Under the pieces are notes generated by a model. It was not told where the DNA came from, made no database searches, and worked only from the letters and a program-made list of their open reading frames with translations. From Actinostola sp. cb2023 (Eukaryota; Cnidaria; Anthozoa; Actiniaria; Actinostolidae): DNA of 64,000 nt. The position numbers and the translations under genes were made by a program. Each line of letters begins with the position of its first letter. Within the stretch, counting starts at the first letter, position 1. Of the stretch, positions 10,387 to 37,200 are shown in pieces. The stretch lies in NCBI GenBank assembly GCA_033675265.1, contig JAUJYZ010000337.1, positions 182,001 to 246,000 of the forward strand. The letters run 5' to 3'.

Positions 10387-11883
10387 CTAGAACGATTTCA
10401 CGTAACCAATGTTTAACATGCAAATGAGTTGGTGAGTAAAATAACATGCTAATGAGGTGTACGCTTGGCTTACACGCTTCCGTGAATCAGCTAAATTTCT
10501 CAAATTGAAATATAATTCTAAAGACAAACATTCGTGGGCACATAGAAAAATGTATTAATCGGCTCACATATCTCAACAATCGAAAGATAACTAATTAAAC
10601 ACTTTTCATTTTAAAGGAATTTAAATTCATGACTCCAAATTCAAACTTCAAATGTAAATTGCCTTCTTCTGACTATTTTTGATTTAAAAGTTAATAAACT
10701 AGATTGCTGTCGTTGCTCAAGAACTGAACGAAAATAAAGAAGAGCGTGTTTCAGCAAATACTTAGATATGTTGGAATAGTCACTGAACACGTCTCTCTGC
10801 CAAAAAAGCCACAAGCTCGACGCAAATTGGCATCAACCACCTTGGATGTGTCCAAATAGACCAAATACTTCCTATAGCCTTATACGCTGTTTTGCTTTCT
10901 AATAAAATGTGGCGCGTCCCTGGGAAATAGAAAGTGCGTCTTCGAACGACAACCAAACATCGAGTGCCGCAGGTAAGTTCAATACAGCAAATAATTCACT
11001 AATTAAATATTTCAACTTAATTTTCATTGGCATTTATTCTTCAAAACATAAAACAGGCACCGAAAAGAAAACAAGAGCAAACGTAGGCGATATGGAAAGG
11101 AAGTTTATCCTTGAATGTTACAACCTTTCCATGGGAAAGGAATGGAAACAGGTCCTTCTTTTCACAAAAGAACGAATAATAGATGCAGGGCTGCCTCAGC
11201 GTGGTTGCCCCACAAGACCGTGTCATAAGTCGCATGAAAAATATCGTCAAGAAGGCCCTGGCGTCCCCACTTCCTTCCACTTCGGCAACATCCTCTAAGC
11301 CAATATATGCAGAGGAGCAAACAGAAATGCAGCAGAAGCAGATAAGGTACGCTTCGAAAGGGACTCCAGCCCAGAGAAAGTTGCAAAGTAAATTGAGTAA
11401 AGAATTTGCAGCGTCCTCCTCGGATAGCGACAGCGAAAGAGCCGAGATAAAGCCAAGCAAAAAGAAGAGAAAAAGTGACAAGGAAGTTGCACGAGAAACG
11501 CAAGAAGCACATAAAGAGATGTGCAACAAGGCTATGGGACACACTCGAAAGAGTAAACAGTCTGCTGGTCAACGTGGACAGTCAAATTAAGAACAGCCAG
11601 AAAAAGGTTGCGTAAAGTCTGCAGCTTGAATCTTAGAGTCATTAATTTAAATTCCTTCAGCTGAATTGTTTAATTATTATCTTTCGATTGTTGAGATATG
11701 TGAGCCGATTAATACGATTTTCTATGTGCCCACGAATGTTTGTATTTAAAATTATATTTCAATTTGAGAAATTTAGCTGATTCACGGAAGCGTGTAGCCA
11801 AGCGTACACCTCATTAGCGTGTTATTTTACTCACCAACTCATTTGCATGTTAAACATTGGTTACGTGAAATCGTTCTATTGGC
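10387..11883. mobile_element. Inner TIR element with ~220-bp arms and coding-like cargo
   Basis: 10387-10610 (GAACGATTTCACGTAACC onward) returns inverted at 11665-11883. The interior holds the coding-like segment at 10909-11590. The arms are more alike than the interior is to any recognised transposase, so the element may have captured host sequence or may be a derived autonomous copy. Confidence 0.7.
10909..11590 (+). pseudogene. Coding-like relic inside TIR element; function unknown
   Basis: Two open stretches are visible. The first, 10909 to about 10971, ends in a GT donor (GCCGCAG|GTAAGT). After an acceptor near 11056 it joins in phase to a stretch with RKFILECYNLSMGKEW. A second frame, from about 11183 to 11590, encodes a Ser/Asp-rich segment (SSSDSDSERAE) and a basic cluster (SKKKRKSDK) that looks like a nuclear localisation signal. 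The two parts lie in different frames around 11180, and no ATG opens the first stretch, so a frameshift or missing exons are likely. No family was recognised and it could be a decayed transposon protein. Confidence 0.4.
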
Positions 11884-12319
11884 AGACCAATATTCTGAAG
11901 TTATTGTAAACGTTCGAGTTAATTAATATTCAACATGAGTTTATGTAAATTAGATAATGACATTCCAGCGTGCAGCGCGCGAACTTCAACTAAAATTTTA
12001 TTCAAAAAACACAACAGAATCCTCAACTCCCTTGCCATTTTGTTCACCATCTGCTTCTGTTTCCTTGTTTTAAAACGCGTAGGCATACATTTGCAGATTC
12101 ACCTGCCATTGTCACCAAATACGAAAAGCATGCAAGCCGATTATCATATCTACACATACTCCCTTTCGGTCTAGTCTCGTAGGCTTGAAGTCAATCGCCG
12201 ACAACGTTTTCTGAATTAGCTGTATAGCCGATTATCATATCTACCCATACTCCCTTTCGGTCTAGTCTCGTAGGCTTGAAGTCAATCGCCGACAACGTTT
12301 TCTGAATTAGCTGTATACT

Positions 12320-13506
12320 CGACTGAATACGCGGGACTTTCCTCGCGTATATATTTTGGCCCGGTTTCTTAATGTATGCATCTATGTATTGATTTTAACA
12401 CTGTCCCCGCGGAGGTATTTTGAAATGAAAAAGTTTTGATTTTGACAAGGCAATGCACAGGAACCCCAATAATATATCTATGCAGAATGGCGTCATGTTC
12501 GTTGATTTGACTAGCAGTCTTAACCTTGCAGTTTCATTCAGAGCTGGTATCGTCGAATGTGGAAATTTAAATTTTGCAGTAATAGGCTAAACATTCTTAT
12601 TCCCACTGATGAAGGGCTATGCCCGAAACGTCTGTAATAATACAATTGACACTTAAGTAATGGTCCACGTAAGAACTAGGCAACTGAACGGCAATGCACG
12701 ATGGAATGCTTAAATTTTCTATTGTTAAAACTAGTGATCCCATTGGCTTAAACATGAAAATTGGCAAAAAGGTTAGGTATAAGATATACATACTTCGATT
12801 TGTTTAGATGTTAAGTTTGTCTGTTATCCATTGGCATCACATGCCAATTTTAAAACAAATTGTATGTGGGAAACCTTGTAAAATAAGCAATATTCTTTGC
12901 TATTGTCTTGGGCTGTTCTGATTGGTTAGATATCAAACATTTCCAATAAATTACCCGAAATAATTGATTACCTTTATTTTTACATTGAAATATTATTATG
13001 TGTCATCCTCTCTTTCTGTATTCTTAAAATTAGAAATATTCTATGTGGGACAGAGCTATTGCCGTAGAACAATGAAAGCTTGCCTAGTTCTTGCATGGAT
13101 GATTACTTAAAATAATTTTGTTTACCATTGTTTTATCTAAAAAGTAAGTGTCACGCATCTCAAACAAGAACTTCTAGTTCATTTTCTATATTAAACATTC
13201 TTATGTAGACGATAGAAATACGTTTTTAGCATTTGCAAAGTTTTTTTTAACTTATCAAAATAGCTTTATTAAGAAGCCCGAGTTCACGCTAAAAAGAGCG
13301 TCTTGTTATAATGGAAAAGAACTAGGACTAAAAGGTAGATAAATTACTATGAATCACGGTCTCATCACGGCCTGTTTTGAAAGGGTGTACACAGGTAGCC
13401 CAAGATTAGTTGTAGTATAACGACGCGCGCGCACGCATGCCAATCACTATTACGTCATAAATGCTGATATGACGCCATACTTTTCTGACTCTTTCTACAA
13501 AGTACA
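12320..13506. other. No gene recognised
   Basis: AT-rich intergenic sequence. No tandem array or convincing exon was found on either strand. Confidence 0.5.
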
Positions 13507-15905
13507 ATGTCGAAAAAAGCTTTTATGATAAAACAAAGTTTAAGCCTTCCCGGTGCAAAGTGTAAAAATAAAGGCAAATCACAGCATCCCTCTCTGTCTC
13601 CCTCTCATACACCAAAAGTGACTGTGACACAGTACGAGGAAGACGACGACTACGACGAAGAGGTACGTGTACCAACCAATGAAAATGACAAGATGAGAAA
13701 CGAGATTCTGTGATTTATTGGATAACAGCATCAATAGACTATGCGTTGAGTGCGGTATTGCACTGTAATGTACTTTTTTTAACAAACGTTAATCAGTAAC
13801 AAACAACTATTAGAAAATCTAACTAACAACAACATCTTATAGAGTCGTTTTCGTATGAGTGGGAAACCTACGAACGGAGTTGCGGTCACGGTACGGAATC
13901 AAAGACATCTATTCAACCAATCACACAGCGCGCAAATTGCTCAACCAATCAAAATGCTTAATTGGACACGGCACGGTCACGATACCGTCACTCATACGAA
14001 AACGACTCTATTTAATACTGCGATTCTCAATAGAGACTAAAGTGTGACGTCACGAAACAATTAATTTTGATTTTATAAATTTTTGATTTCCAGTTCAGAT
14101 AGAATATCATGAAAGAAGTTCACACACCAATTTTTATGACAATCGGTTAAATAACGGTCAAGATATGGCCAGTTGAATATATAATTTGCCTTAACAAATC
14201 ACTGTATTTTCGGCTCCGTTCTTAACTTTAGGAACGGAGCCGAAAATACAGTGATTTGTTAAGGCAAATTATATATTCAACTGGCCATATCTTGACCGCT
14301 ATTTAACCGATTGTCATAAAAATTGGTGTGTGAACTTCTTTCATGATATTCTATCTGAACTGGAAATCAAAAATTTATAAAAGCAAAAATTATTTTTTAT
14401 GACGTCATCACTTTAGTACTCTATATAATGCGAACTTAGTTGGCTTATAATTTGGTTTTTCGCTTCTGTCAACCAAATGGAAACCAATCTCGTCCCCAGA
14501 GCCTGCGTTACTTTCGGCCAGCGACGAGAACGTAGGCTCTGGCATAATCCATTTTTTGGGAACAGGATTTCTTGTTCTTCCGGTTTTAGAGCGCATGCGC
14601 AAGTTAGCTGGGCAGTTGGTTGTTGTCGATATTCAGTTTCAGTGGAATCCTTCGAAAGGTTTCATTAGGGAATAGAGTACGCTTTAAAAGCACTTGGTAA
14701 AGAAGATATAACAGTGAAAGAAGCGCAGTATCTGAAGTCTTTATTAAAAGCAGTGGTTTTACAGCAGAAGGATACGCGAACAGTTCTTCCTACGGGTTTA
14801 TATAATTATTTGAATCTATCATCTTCATCTTCTCTGGTTATTGTTGTCTCTCCTTCAAATGTATTTCTTTTGCCGAATCTTTCGCCTTCGTAAGCACCTC
14901 GATTGGCACCGCCTTTCAGTTGCTAGCCTAAAGAATATTAGATTTACGATCTTTTATAATAACCATCACTCTTCGTGTAAATTTTGAGCTTCGTTTGAAA
15001 ACTTTTCAAGATACTTCGAGATACATATAAGCTTAGATAAACTGGATTTTTCTCTGTGCTTAGATATTTTAATATTGCAGATCGAGGCGACATGTTGAAA
15101 ATAACATGTCAATGAAACCGTTGAAAAATGTTAATTTTTGTTTTGAACGGAAGTTGGGACACCGGGTTGTTTTGACAACTCGATTTTCATTGGATATATT
15201 TCATTTCCGGAATCTTGCGCGTGCGTAGTTTCTAAAATAGAATAGCCAATCAAATTGTCTCAAAAATGGATTATGCCAGAGCCTACGTTCTCGTCGCTGG
15301 CCGAAAGTAACGCAGGCTCTGGGGACGAGATTGAATGGAAACCAAATATGATTTTGAGCTAAATTATGGATCATTTGGTCAAAAAATGTATTTAGTTTTG
15401 AATTTATTTGAGTTTTGAATTTGATTGACAGAAGCGAAAAACTAAATTCCAGCCGACTGTTTGAATGTCTGAGTTCGCATAATACTGAGAACCGCGGTAC
15501 TAAAACTATTGTACTTTTCACAAGGTAATAGATCGTTACGAGTCCAAGGTCCCCGAGAGTGATGAAGACGACAGTACAATCCAGGCTCTGAGGAAAGTCA
15601 TACACAGACAGGCTGAAATGATCCAAAAACTCGACCGCGAAATATTACAAATACGAGCGAGTGCTGCAAGGATATGCACTTGCGACAAGAACAGCGAGCT
15701 AGAAACAGATGACATGTTGGCGTACATAAACTGTAAGCTGGATTCGCTAACAGAGCAAGTGTTGTTTATCGCTAAGAAGGTTTCTCATGACCGAAGATGT
15801 CGTGGTTACTGCGTCAAACATGTCAGGACTAAGAAATGTCTTTGTCGTGGATTCGAGGCATCTCATCGATGCTGTGGACGAGTTGGTAGTATATGTGATT
15901 GTTAG
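13507..15905 (+). CDS. Two-exon coiled-coil, Cys-rich protein of unknown function
   Basis: Exons 13507-13662 (GAG|GTACGT donor) and 15525-15905 (CACAAG acceptor) join in phase 0, giving 178 residues ending in TAG. The N-terminal part is basic and Ser-rich and ends in an acidic run (EEDDDYDEE). The middle (about residues 68-90, ALRKVIHRQAEMIQKLDREI) has the hydrophobic spacing of a short coiled coil. The C-terminus has repeated Cys: CTC, then CRGYC, then CLCRGF, CC and CDC. The 1862-bp intron is almost wholly transposons (13840-14010, 14034-14418, 14488-15330). The gene converges on KRI1 with 258 bp between stop codons. No family was recognised; it could be lineage-specific. The join is supported by phase and continuous composition, not by homology. 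Confidence 0.6.
13840..14010. mobile_element. MITE with TAGAGTCG ends, copy 1
   Basis: TAGAGTCGTTTTCGTATGAG at 13840 returns inverted at 14010. The inside carries GGTACGG-type inverted motifs and AACCAATCACA. Same family as 29957-30167, 33814-34007 and 37334-37527. A TA target duplication fits. Confidence 0.85.
14034..14418. repeat. Near-perfect palindrome (~175-bp arms)
   Basis: ACTAAAGTGTGACGTCA at the left returns as TGACGTCATCACTTTAGT at the right. The centre is a further inverted pair (TTTCGGCTCCGTTC/GAACGGAGCCGAAA). No gene content; probably a MITE. Confidence 0.85.
14488..15330. mobile_element. TIR element with TCTCGTCCCCAGAGCC ends
   Basis: About 70-bp inverted repeats start TCTCGTCCCCAGAGCCTGCG and end with the complement. 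AATGGAAACCAA occurs beside both ends. The terminal bases resemble those of the hAT-like pair at 7102-9205, suggesting one superfamily. No transposase frame is visible. Confidence 0.8.
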
Positions 15906-16162
15906 TACATTAACTGTACAGTACTGTAATTATTAGTACATGAACACTAATTTACAGTACTAAGTACAGTATTCTAACTTGAGTCTTCGTAGCATTATTT
16001 TTCACAATCTTCCCGCGATTAAACATTTTCGCGCCTTTTTTACCGTTGTACTTGTACTTGCCGCGCGCGCGCGCTTTTCGTTTGCGCCTTTTTTTTATCT
16101 CGATGACTTTTCTTTGTTTCTTTGCGTCTTCTTCTTTCATTATTTAAATAAAATTTCATGTT

Positions 16163-31001
<14,839 letters not shown>

Positions 31002-31212
31002 GTTGAATAACTGATTTGAGATAAACTGGGTACTAATGGGGAAAACCGCTGAGATATTTAAAATTCAAGATGGCGGCAGAACTAGAACTTTTTATAGAAA
31101 TTGTTTATTTTTATTTTATTTTTATACGCGACCGATATTAGGTCTAGTGTAATAATTCAGCTATTTATTTATTGTATTTATTATATACGTTCAATGAGAG
31201 GAAATATCAACG
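31002..31212. promoter_or_regulatory. Bidirectional promoter region of KRI1 and PIGG
   Basis: The KRI1 ATG (minus strand, 31001) and PIGG ATG (plus, 31213) are 211 bp apart with nothing between. No clear TATA box serves either side. An ATG at 31194, out of frame with PIGG, would open an overlapping upstream reading frame if transcription starts before it. A shared control region is inferred from spacing only. Confidence 0.6.
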
Positions 31213-34200
31213 ATGCGGCGAGGCATAATTTTATTCTGTCTCTTGGTTTCACAATTTGTTGGACTTTGTCTCTTTCTCAAGGGATTCGTCCCGCTTAAGA
31301 AAGCCATTTCTGGGTCAGCATCTTTCCTGGACTTGCCTCCTGAACCTGGAAGTACAGAGCCAGGATATCGTGTCCCAGCTGTTTTTGATAGATTGGTTGT
31401 TGTGTTGATAGACGCCCTCAGAGCGGATTTTGTTTTTGATGACACAAGAATGAAGTACACACGAAGCCTTATTGACAATAATAACACATTCAGGTAAGAC
31501 TTAAACCCCAGGACTGCACGTCCAACTTAATATTTAGTGTCTCAATTTGATCGAGCAGCAAGTACCCCACCCTCCCCTTCCACAAGTTATTTTCCAATGG
31601 GTAGAGTTCAGTGTATCGATGTAAACAATGGGCCACAAACTCCCTCCCCCTCACATCCGCACTCCTAGGTCCCTTCCCCCCTCACATCCTCACTCCTAGG
31701 TCCCTCCCCCCCCCCCCCCCCCCCTCACATCCTCACTCCTAGGTCCCTCACCCTTCACACCCTAACTCCTAGGTACCAGTCCCCCCCCTTACATCCTCAC
31801 TCCTAGGTCCCTCCCCCCCTTACATCCTCACTCCTAGGTGGTAGCGCCTATGGCATGGGCATGAAGTAGTGCTCTCTCCACAACTGCTGTAGTCCCCTGG
31901 ATCACCTAAAGGGTGTCGAATGGTCCCCACAAAAAGCCAGTCTCACAAAATTTCGGTCAAATTTCGTGGGTCTCGAAGTCTTGTTTTTTAGCAAAAAGCC
32001 GTCTCAAAGTCTCGAATTTTGAAAACAAAGGAAATTGGTGGAAAAGCGTCTCGGGCTCGCAAAAATATGCCTTGTCTCGGAGTCTCGCAAAGTCTCACCT
32101 TGACCATTCAATACCCCTCACCTACGCTGCAAGATGTACATGTCTGACATGTGAAAAGATTTCTCTTGATTCTAAAACCTATTTTTCTGTTACAGCTTTA
32201 TCGCCAAAGCTCACTCTCCTACTGTAACCATGCCAAGAATCAAAGCCCTCATGACTGGAGGCATACCTGGGTTTGTTGATGTTGTGTTTAATTCAGTATC
32301 CAGCGCCCTTCACGAGGACAGTCTGTTAACTCAATCAATATCTGCTGGCAAGAAGATAGTGTTCTTTGGCGATGACACTTGGATGAAACTATTTCCTACT
32401 CACTTCTGGAGGAGTGACGGTACAACATCTTTCTTTGTTACTGATTATACTGAGGTATGATAATCCATGGACAGCTGTTAGATAATCAAAAAGTTAGTCC
32501 TAATTTATCCACTCAGGTAGACCTCTATAAGCCTGATGCTTCTGATACCTTTGTTATATTGTACTGTATATTTTATCAACATTCTCTTTCTAGACAGACA
32601 CACAGGTAAGATAGACACCTGTCTAAGATGTACACCTATGTCTCAATTCTGTAGTACATGCTGCACTGGTGTTTTGTATTCCTCTTTGACAGACACCTCT
32701 TCCAGGGGGGACACACCTCTCCTGGGGGGGGGGGGGGGGGGGACAGACACCTCTTCCAGGGGGGACACACCTCTCCTGGGGGGGGGGGACTCCCATGTGA
32801 AATGGAGTGGATGATTGTTTGAAAATTTTTAATGAAACCCCTAAAGGAGACCATTCTGGGCGTGGCTCACGCATTATTTGACCTCTAAAAGATACCATTC
32901 TAAACCAGAAATATTACAGATTTCCTGCTTGATTGGTCTAGACCACCAACACAATATAGATTGTTTTTATTTCTTCGCAAACAACCCTAAATAATACCTT
33001 GATGGCTAAAAATGTTGGTGTTCCGTCATTCCACCCTACAAGATACCCATAATTTACACCCCTAAAAGAGATGGTGATCATCCCCGCCCCTTTCACATGG
33101 GAAGTACCTCTTTCAGCCAGACTTTTCTAAGATGTATACCTCTGTCTGGTCCCTGTTGCAGGCAGATGCTTATCCTATCTAGACAGATAGTCTATTATAA
33201 CTATCTATGACAGCCTGTTACTGGGGTGTCTGGCTAGGAGATAATTGGCTATAATTAATAGATTAAGGGATTTGTTAATGCAGCTTGTCATCAATTATCA
33301 TATCTATATGTAGGTGGACAACAATGTAACAAGACATCTTGACAAGGAACTTCAAAGCACTGATTGGGACATCATGATCCTTCATTACCTGGGGCTGGAC
33401 CATATAGGGCATCTAGCAGGACCTAGTAGTCCCTTAGTGGGCCCTAAATTACAGGAAATGGACCACATCCTAGAGAAGATACACAGAAGTATGTTGAAGG
33501 ATGACAATGCAAGAGGAATCAAGTCATTGATATTGCTATGTGGTGATCATGGAATGAGTGATGCTGGCAGTCATGGTGGAGCTACTCTGCTTGAGACTCT
33601 GACTCCTCTAGTCTTTTTAAGTTCTCGTTTTCAAAATGGGAAAGGTAAGCAATCTAGTTTTGCAATTCCTATGCTTCTTTCTCTTATTCCGTTTTTTCTT
33701 TCTTCAGGGTCGGTGTTTTCTGATGTGATGGTTGATCAGATAGATGTAGTGTCTACTTTAGCTACAATCCTAGGGTTGCCCATACCACAGAACAGGTAAG
33801 TCATATGTCTTAGTGTGGGAAGTAGTTACGGTACGGTTCGTGCCGTGCGGTGACGGTATTGCACCATCATCATGCGGTATCCAAGCATTCTGATTGGTTG
33901 AGCGATGATTTTGCGCACTGTGATTGGTTGAATACAATGTCTTCGATTTATGCCCCGTGACCGTAACTCCGTGCTGTAGGTTTCCCACTCATACGACAAC
34001 GACTCTAAAATGTCTTGAATGTGCAAAATATCAGTGCCATCTTTGCAGAGCAAAGCACTGCCAGAAAGAGAAAATGGAAGGGGAGAGACAAGATAGAAGA
34101 ATTGATCATTGAATTTGTTTCTTTTGTACTGCAGTGTTGGTTTTATGATACCTCAACTCCTAGCATTTCACAGCCCGAGGGATAAGCTGAGAGCTTTACA

Positions 34201-37200
34201 AATAAATGCACTCCAGCTCACCAAAGTATTGAAAGCCAATGGACACAACTCTGACTCAAACTGGGAGCTTGACGAGGGGTACCGCTTACACAGACGATGG
34301 ATTGAAGCGATAAAAACTGAGAAACAGGACGAAAGAACTATGAACATCCAAGCAGACCAAGTTGTAAAACAGTACATGAAAGCCCTTAAGGCAATGAGTA
34401 GTGACATTACAGCCTCAATTTCCTGCTACGACTTACACGCTATGGTTTCTGGGATAGCCGTTCTTGTGCAAGTATTTGGTTGGCTGGTTTGCAGAGAGTT
34501 ATGCCGAAGTGAGAGTCCAAGTAAAATCTCCTGGATTGAAGATGTTATACCGTCAGCTTCGTCTTTCTTCGCCATCGGTGCCTGCTTCATGGTTGCCGTC
34601 GGTGTTCATATGTCTATTTGCTCAAGCACATTAGTATCTGGTAAATCACTTAGTACTATTATATAAATGTGTATGTGTATCTTTTAAGTCTGGTTTTCAC
34701 AAGCATAAGCGCAAGAAGCCTTGTGTCACTGAAAACGGGCCTGACGCAAGCATAAGCACAAGAGGCCTTGTGTCACTGTGAAAACGGGCCCGTCGCAAGC
34801 ATAAGCGCAAGAGGCCTTGTGTCATTGTGAAATCGGGCCCGTCGCAAGCATAAGTACAAGAGGCCTTGTGTCACTGTGAAAACGGGCCCGTCGCAAGCAT
34901 AAGCGCAAGATGCCTTGTGTCACTGTGAAAACGGTCCTGACACAAGCATAAGCGCAAGCACAAGAACCCTTATGTCATTGTGAAAACGGGCCAGATGCAA
35001 GCATAAACGCAAGCACAAGGGGCCTTGTGTTACTGTGAAAATGGGCCCGACGCAAACACAATCACAAGAGGCCTTGTGTCACTGAAAACGGGCCCGACTC
35101 GAGCATAAGCGCAAGAAACATTATGTCACTGTGAAAACGGGCCTGACGCAAGCATAAACACAAGATGCCTTGTGTCACTGTGAAAACGGGCCCCACGCAA
35201 GCATAAACACAAGATGCCTTGTGTCACTGTGAAAACGGGCCCCACGCAAGCATTAGCGCAAGCACAAGAAGCCTTGTGTCACTGTAAATACGGGCCCGAC
35301 GCAAACACAATCACAAGAGGCCCTGTGTCAGTGAAAACGGGCCCGACTCAAGCATAAGCGCAAGAAGCATTATGTCACTGTGAAAACGGGCCTGACGCAA
35401 GCATAAACGCAAGCACAAGGGGCCTTGTGTTACTGTGAAAACGGGCCCGACGCAAGCATAAACACAAGAAGTCACTGTGAAAACGGGACCCACGCAAGCA
35501 TTAGCGCAAGCACAAGAAGTCTTGTGTCACTGAATATGGGCCCGACGCAAACACAATCACAAGAGGCCTTGTGTCACTGTGAAAACGGGCCTTACGCAAG
35601 CATAAGCGCAAGAGGTCTTGTGTCACTGTGATATCAAAACATTTATTTAACTCCTTTTTTCCTTCATTTTCAGGCACTTGTAGCAGTGAGATCCTGTGCT
35701 CCAATCAGACATCAGCGGTCTTGTTTTCTCTCTTTCTCGTCGTATTTACAAGTCTCTCATTGAGTGCCGTTATTATCAACGCAAACAGGACACCATCATT
35801 CATCCGCCATGTCATCCTGCAAATCAAGTGTATATCTTCATCTCCAGTAGAAAGTCTGCTTGTTGTAGGAACTTTACTGCATGTTTTCAGCTTGTTGTCT
35901 AGCAGTTTTGTCGAAGAAGAACACCAAACTTGGTATTTCTTAGTGAAAACATATTTCGTTGTCTATTTCTGTACTTCAATAAAACGTTATTTGAAACGAA
36001 AATGTCCAAACACGCAACCGGCTGGAGTAGTGAGGGACGCTTCGCAGGAACGGCTTGGCAACTGTGCCTCACAAGTGATGTGTAACCTTGACAACAGCAC
36101 TCAAAGAACAAAGCTTAATGAAGAAACAACAGACAATTTGCACCATGGGAAGGAAGCATGGTTTTCGTTGTTAGTTCCTTTGGTATGCCTTGTTGTCGTG
36201 CGTGTCTCACGCACATGGAATCAGACCGGCATAAAGTGGGCAGACCAGCCAGACGTTGGTGATTGGTTAGTTTTACCAGACAATCAAGTCATCTTGTCCG
36301 TGATGTCAATGTCTTCACTGTGTGTCATACTATTGTGTACATTCAAACGTAGTGACGTCATCACTACTTTAATCCAAGCGATAGGGTTGTTGTTCGTCTA
36401 TCACTACCGCGCAGCTACCGGGAGAGTTTGGTTGCCATGGACAACTGGTCAACCAATCACGCAAGGGCTGACCGAGGCGCGAATGGCTTATGGCTGCACG
36501 TTGGTGTTATTGTTGATGTCATTGGTAAAGTTTTCACGAGCGCAGAAGTACAAATATCCCACAGAAAGTCATGATGATTTTGTGATCTACAGATCCATGG
36601 TGGGAGAAGCAGTGCAGACGTTTGGTACTGGGTTGCTTGTTGTAGTAGCTTTAGTGCTGAGAGCACATAACTTCTTCCTACTTGCTGTCTTTGGTGTACA
36701 GGAATGGTGCTTAAGCAATATTTTCTCAAGGTACGTCACTATATCTTATGCCGAGTGTTTTAATAAGCCCGAGGGGGGAGGCAAGGGTTGGGGATTTGTC
36801 AGACGAGGCCTTCCCCCGACAGTGGAGATTTTGACGTCGTATGTCGAGTATTTGATGGAAATCATCGTGGTATCCCGTGACTAGCTTAAAAAAAATAAAG
36901 TTATATGTTCTTCGAAGAAAATGTACCTACTGTAATTGGACCAGTCTTATTGTCCCGGGGGAGAGGGGGGCATTTTAATTTTATTTGTTTGTCAAAATTT
37001 CCACCCCTAGACTGCCCACACGGAGTTTAATACGCGAAGCGCGCGGGCATAAAAAAGTTGACAACAATTTCTGTTTCAGCAACACCAAAGCCATTTCCTG
37101 GACAACCTGTCTCACATACTTCTGGTTTGGACAAGTATCTTACTTCGCACAGGGTAACTCGAACAGTTTGTCTACCGTAGATATTGCTGCTGGCTACATC

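Larger units (their letters stand above)
10085..12315. mobile_element. TIR element bounded by TACAGCTAATTCAG...
   Basis: The left end TACAGCTAATTCAGAAAGCG at 10085 continues to about 10163. Its complement occurs twice in tandem at the right (12137-12227 and 12228-12318, unit about 91 bp). Related ends occur at 26201, 27001, 47861 and 48418, so this is a family present throughout the window. It encloses a second inverted-repeat element. Confidence 0.75.

Noticed and set aside
10909..11590. Transposase for the surrounding TIR element
   Set aside because: No DDE/DDD-type or zinc-finger motif was recognisable, so it is kept only as an unidentified relic.
31101..31298. 65-codon frame overlapping the PIGG start
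   Set aside because: It is at best an upstream reading frame; the PIGG frame carries the homology.
34690..35640. Regular repeat array considered as CRISPR
   Set aside because: Units are contiguous, diverged and variable with no unique spacers, and it lies within an animal gene's intron.
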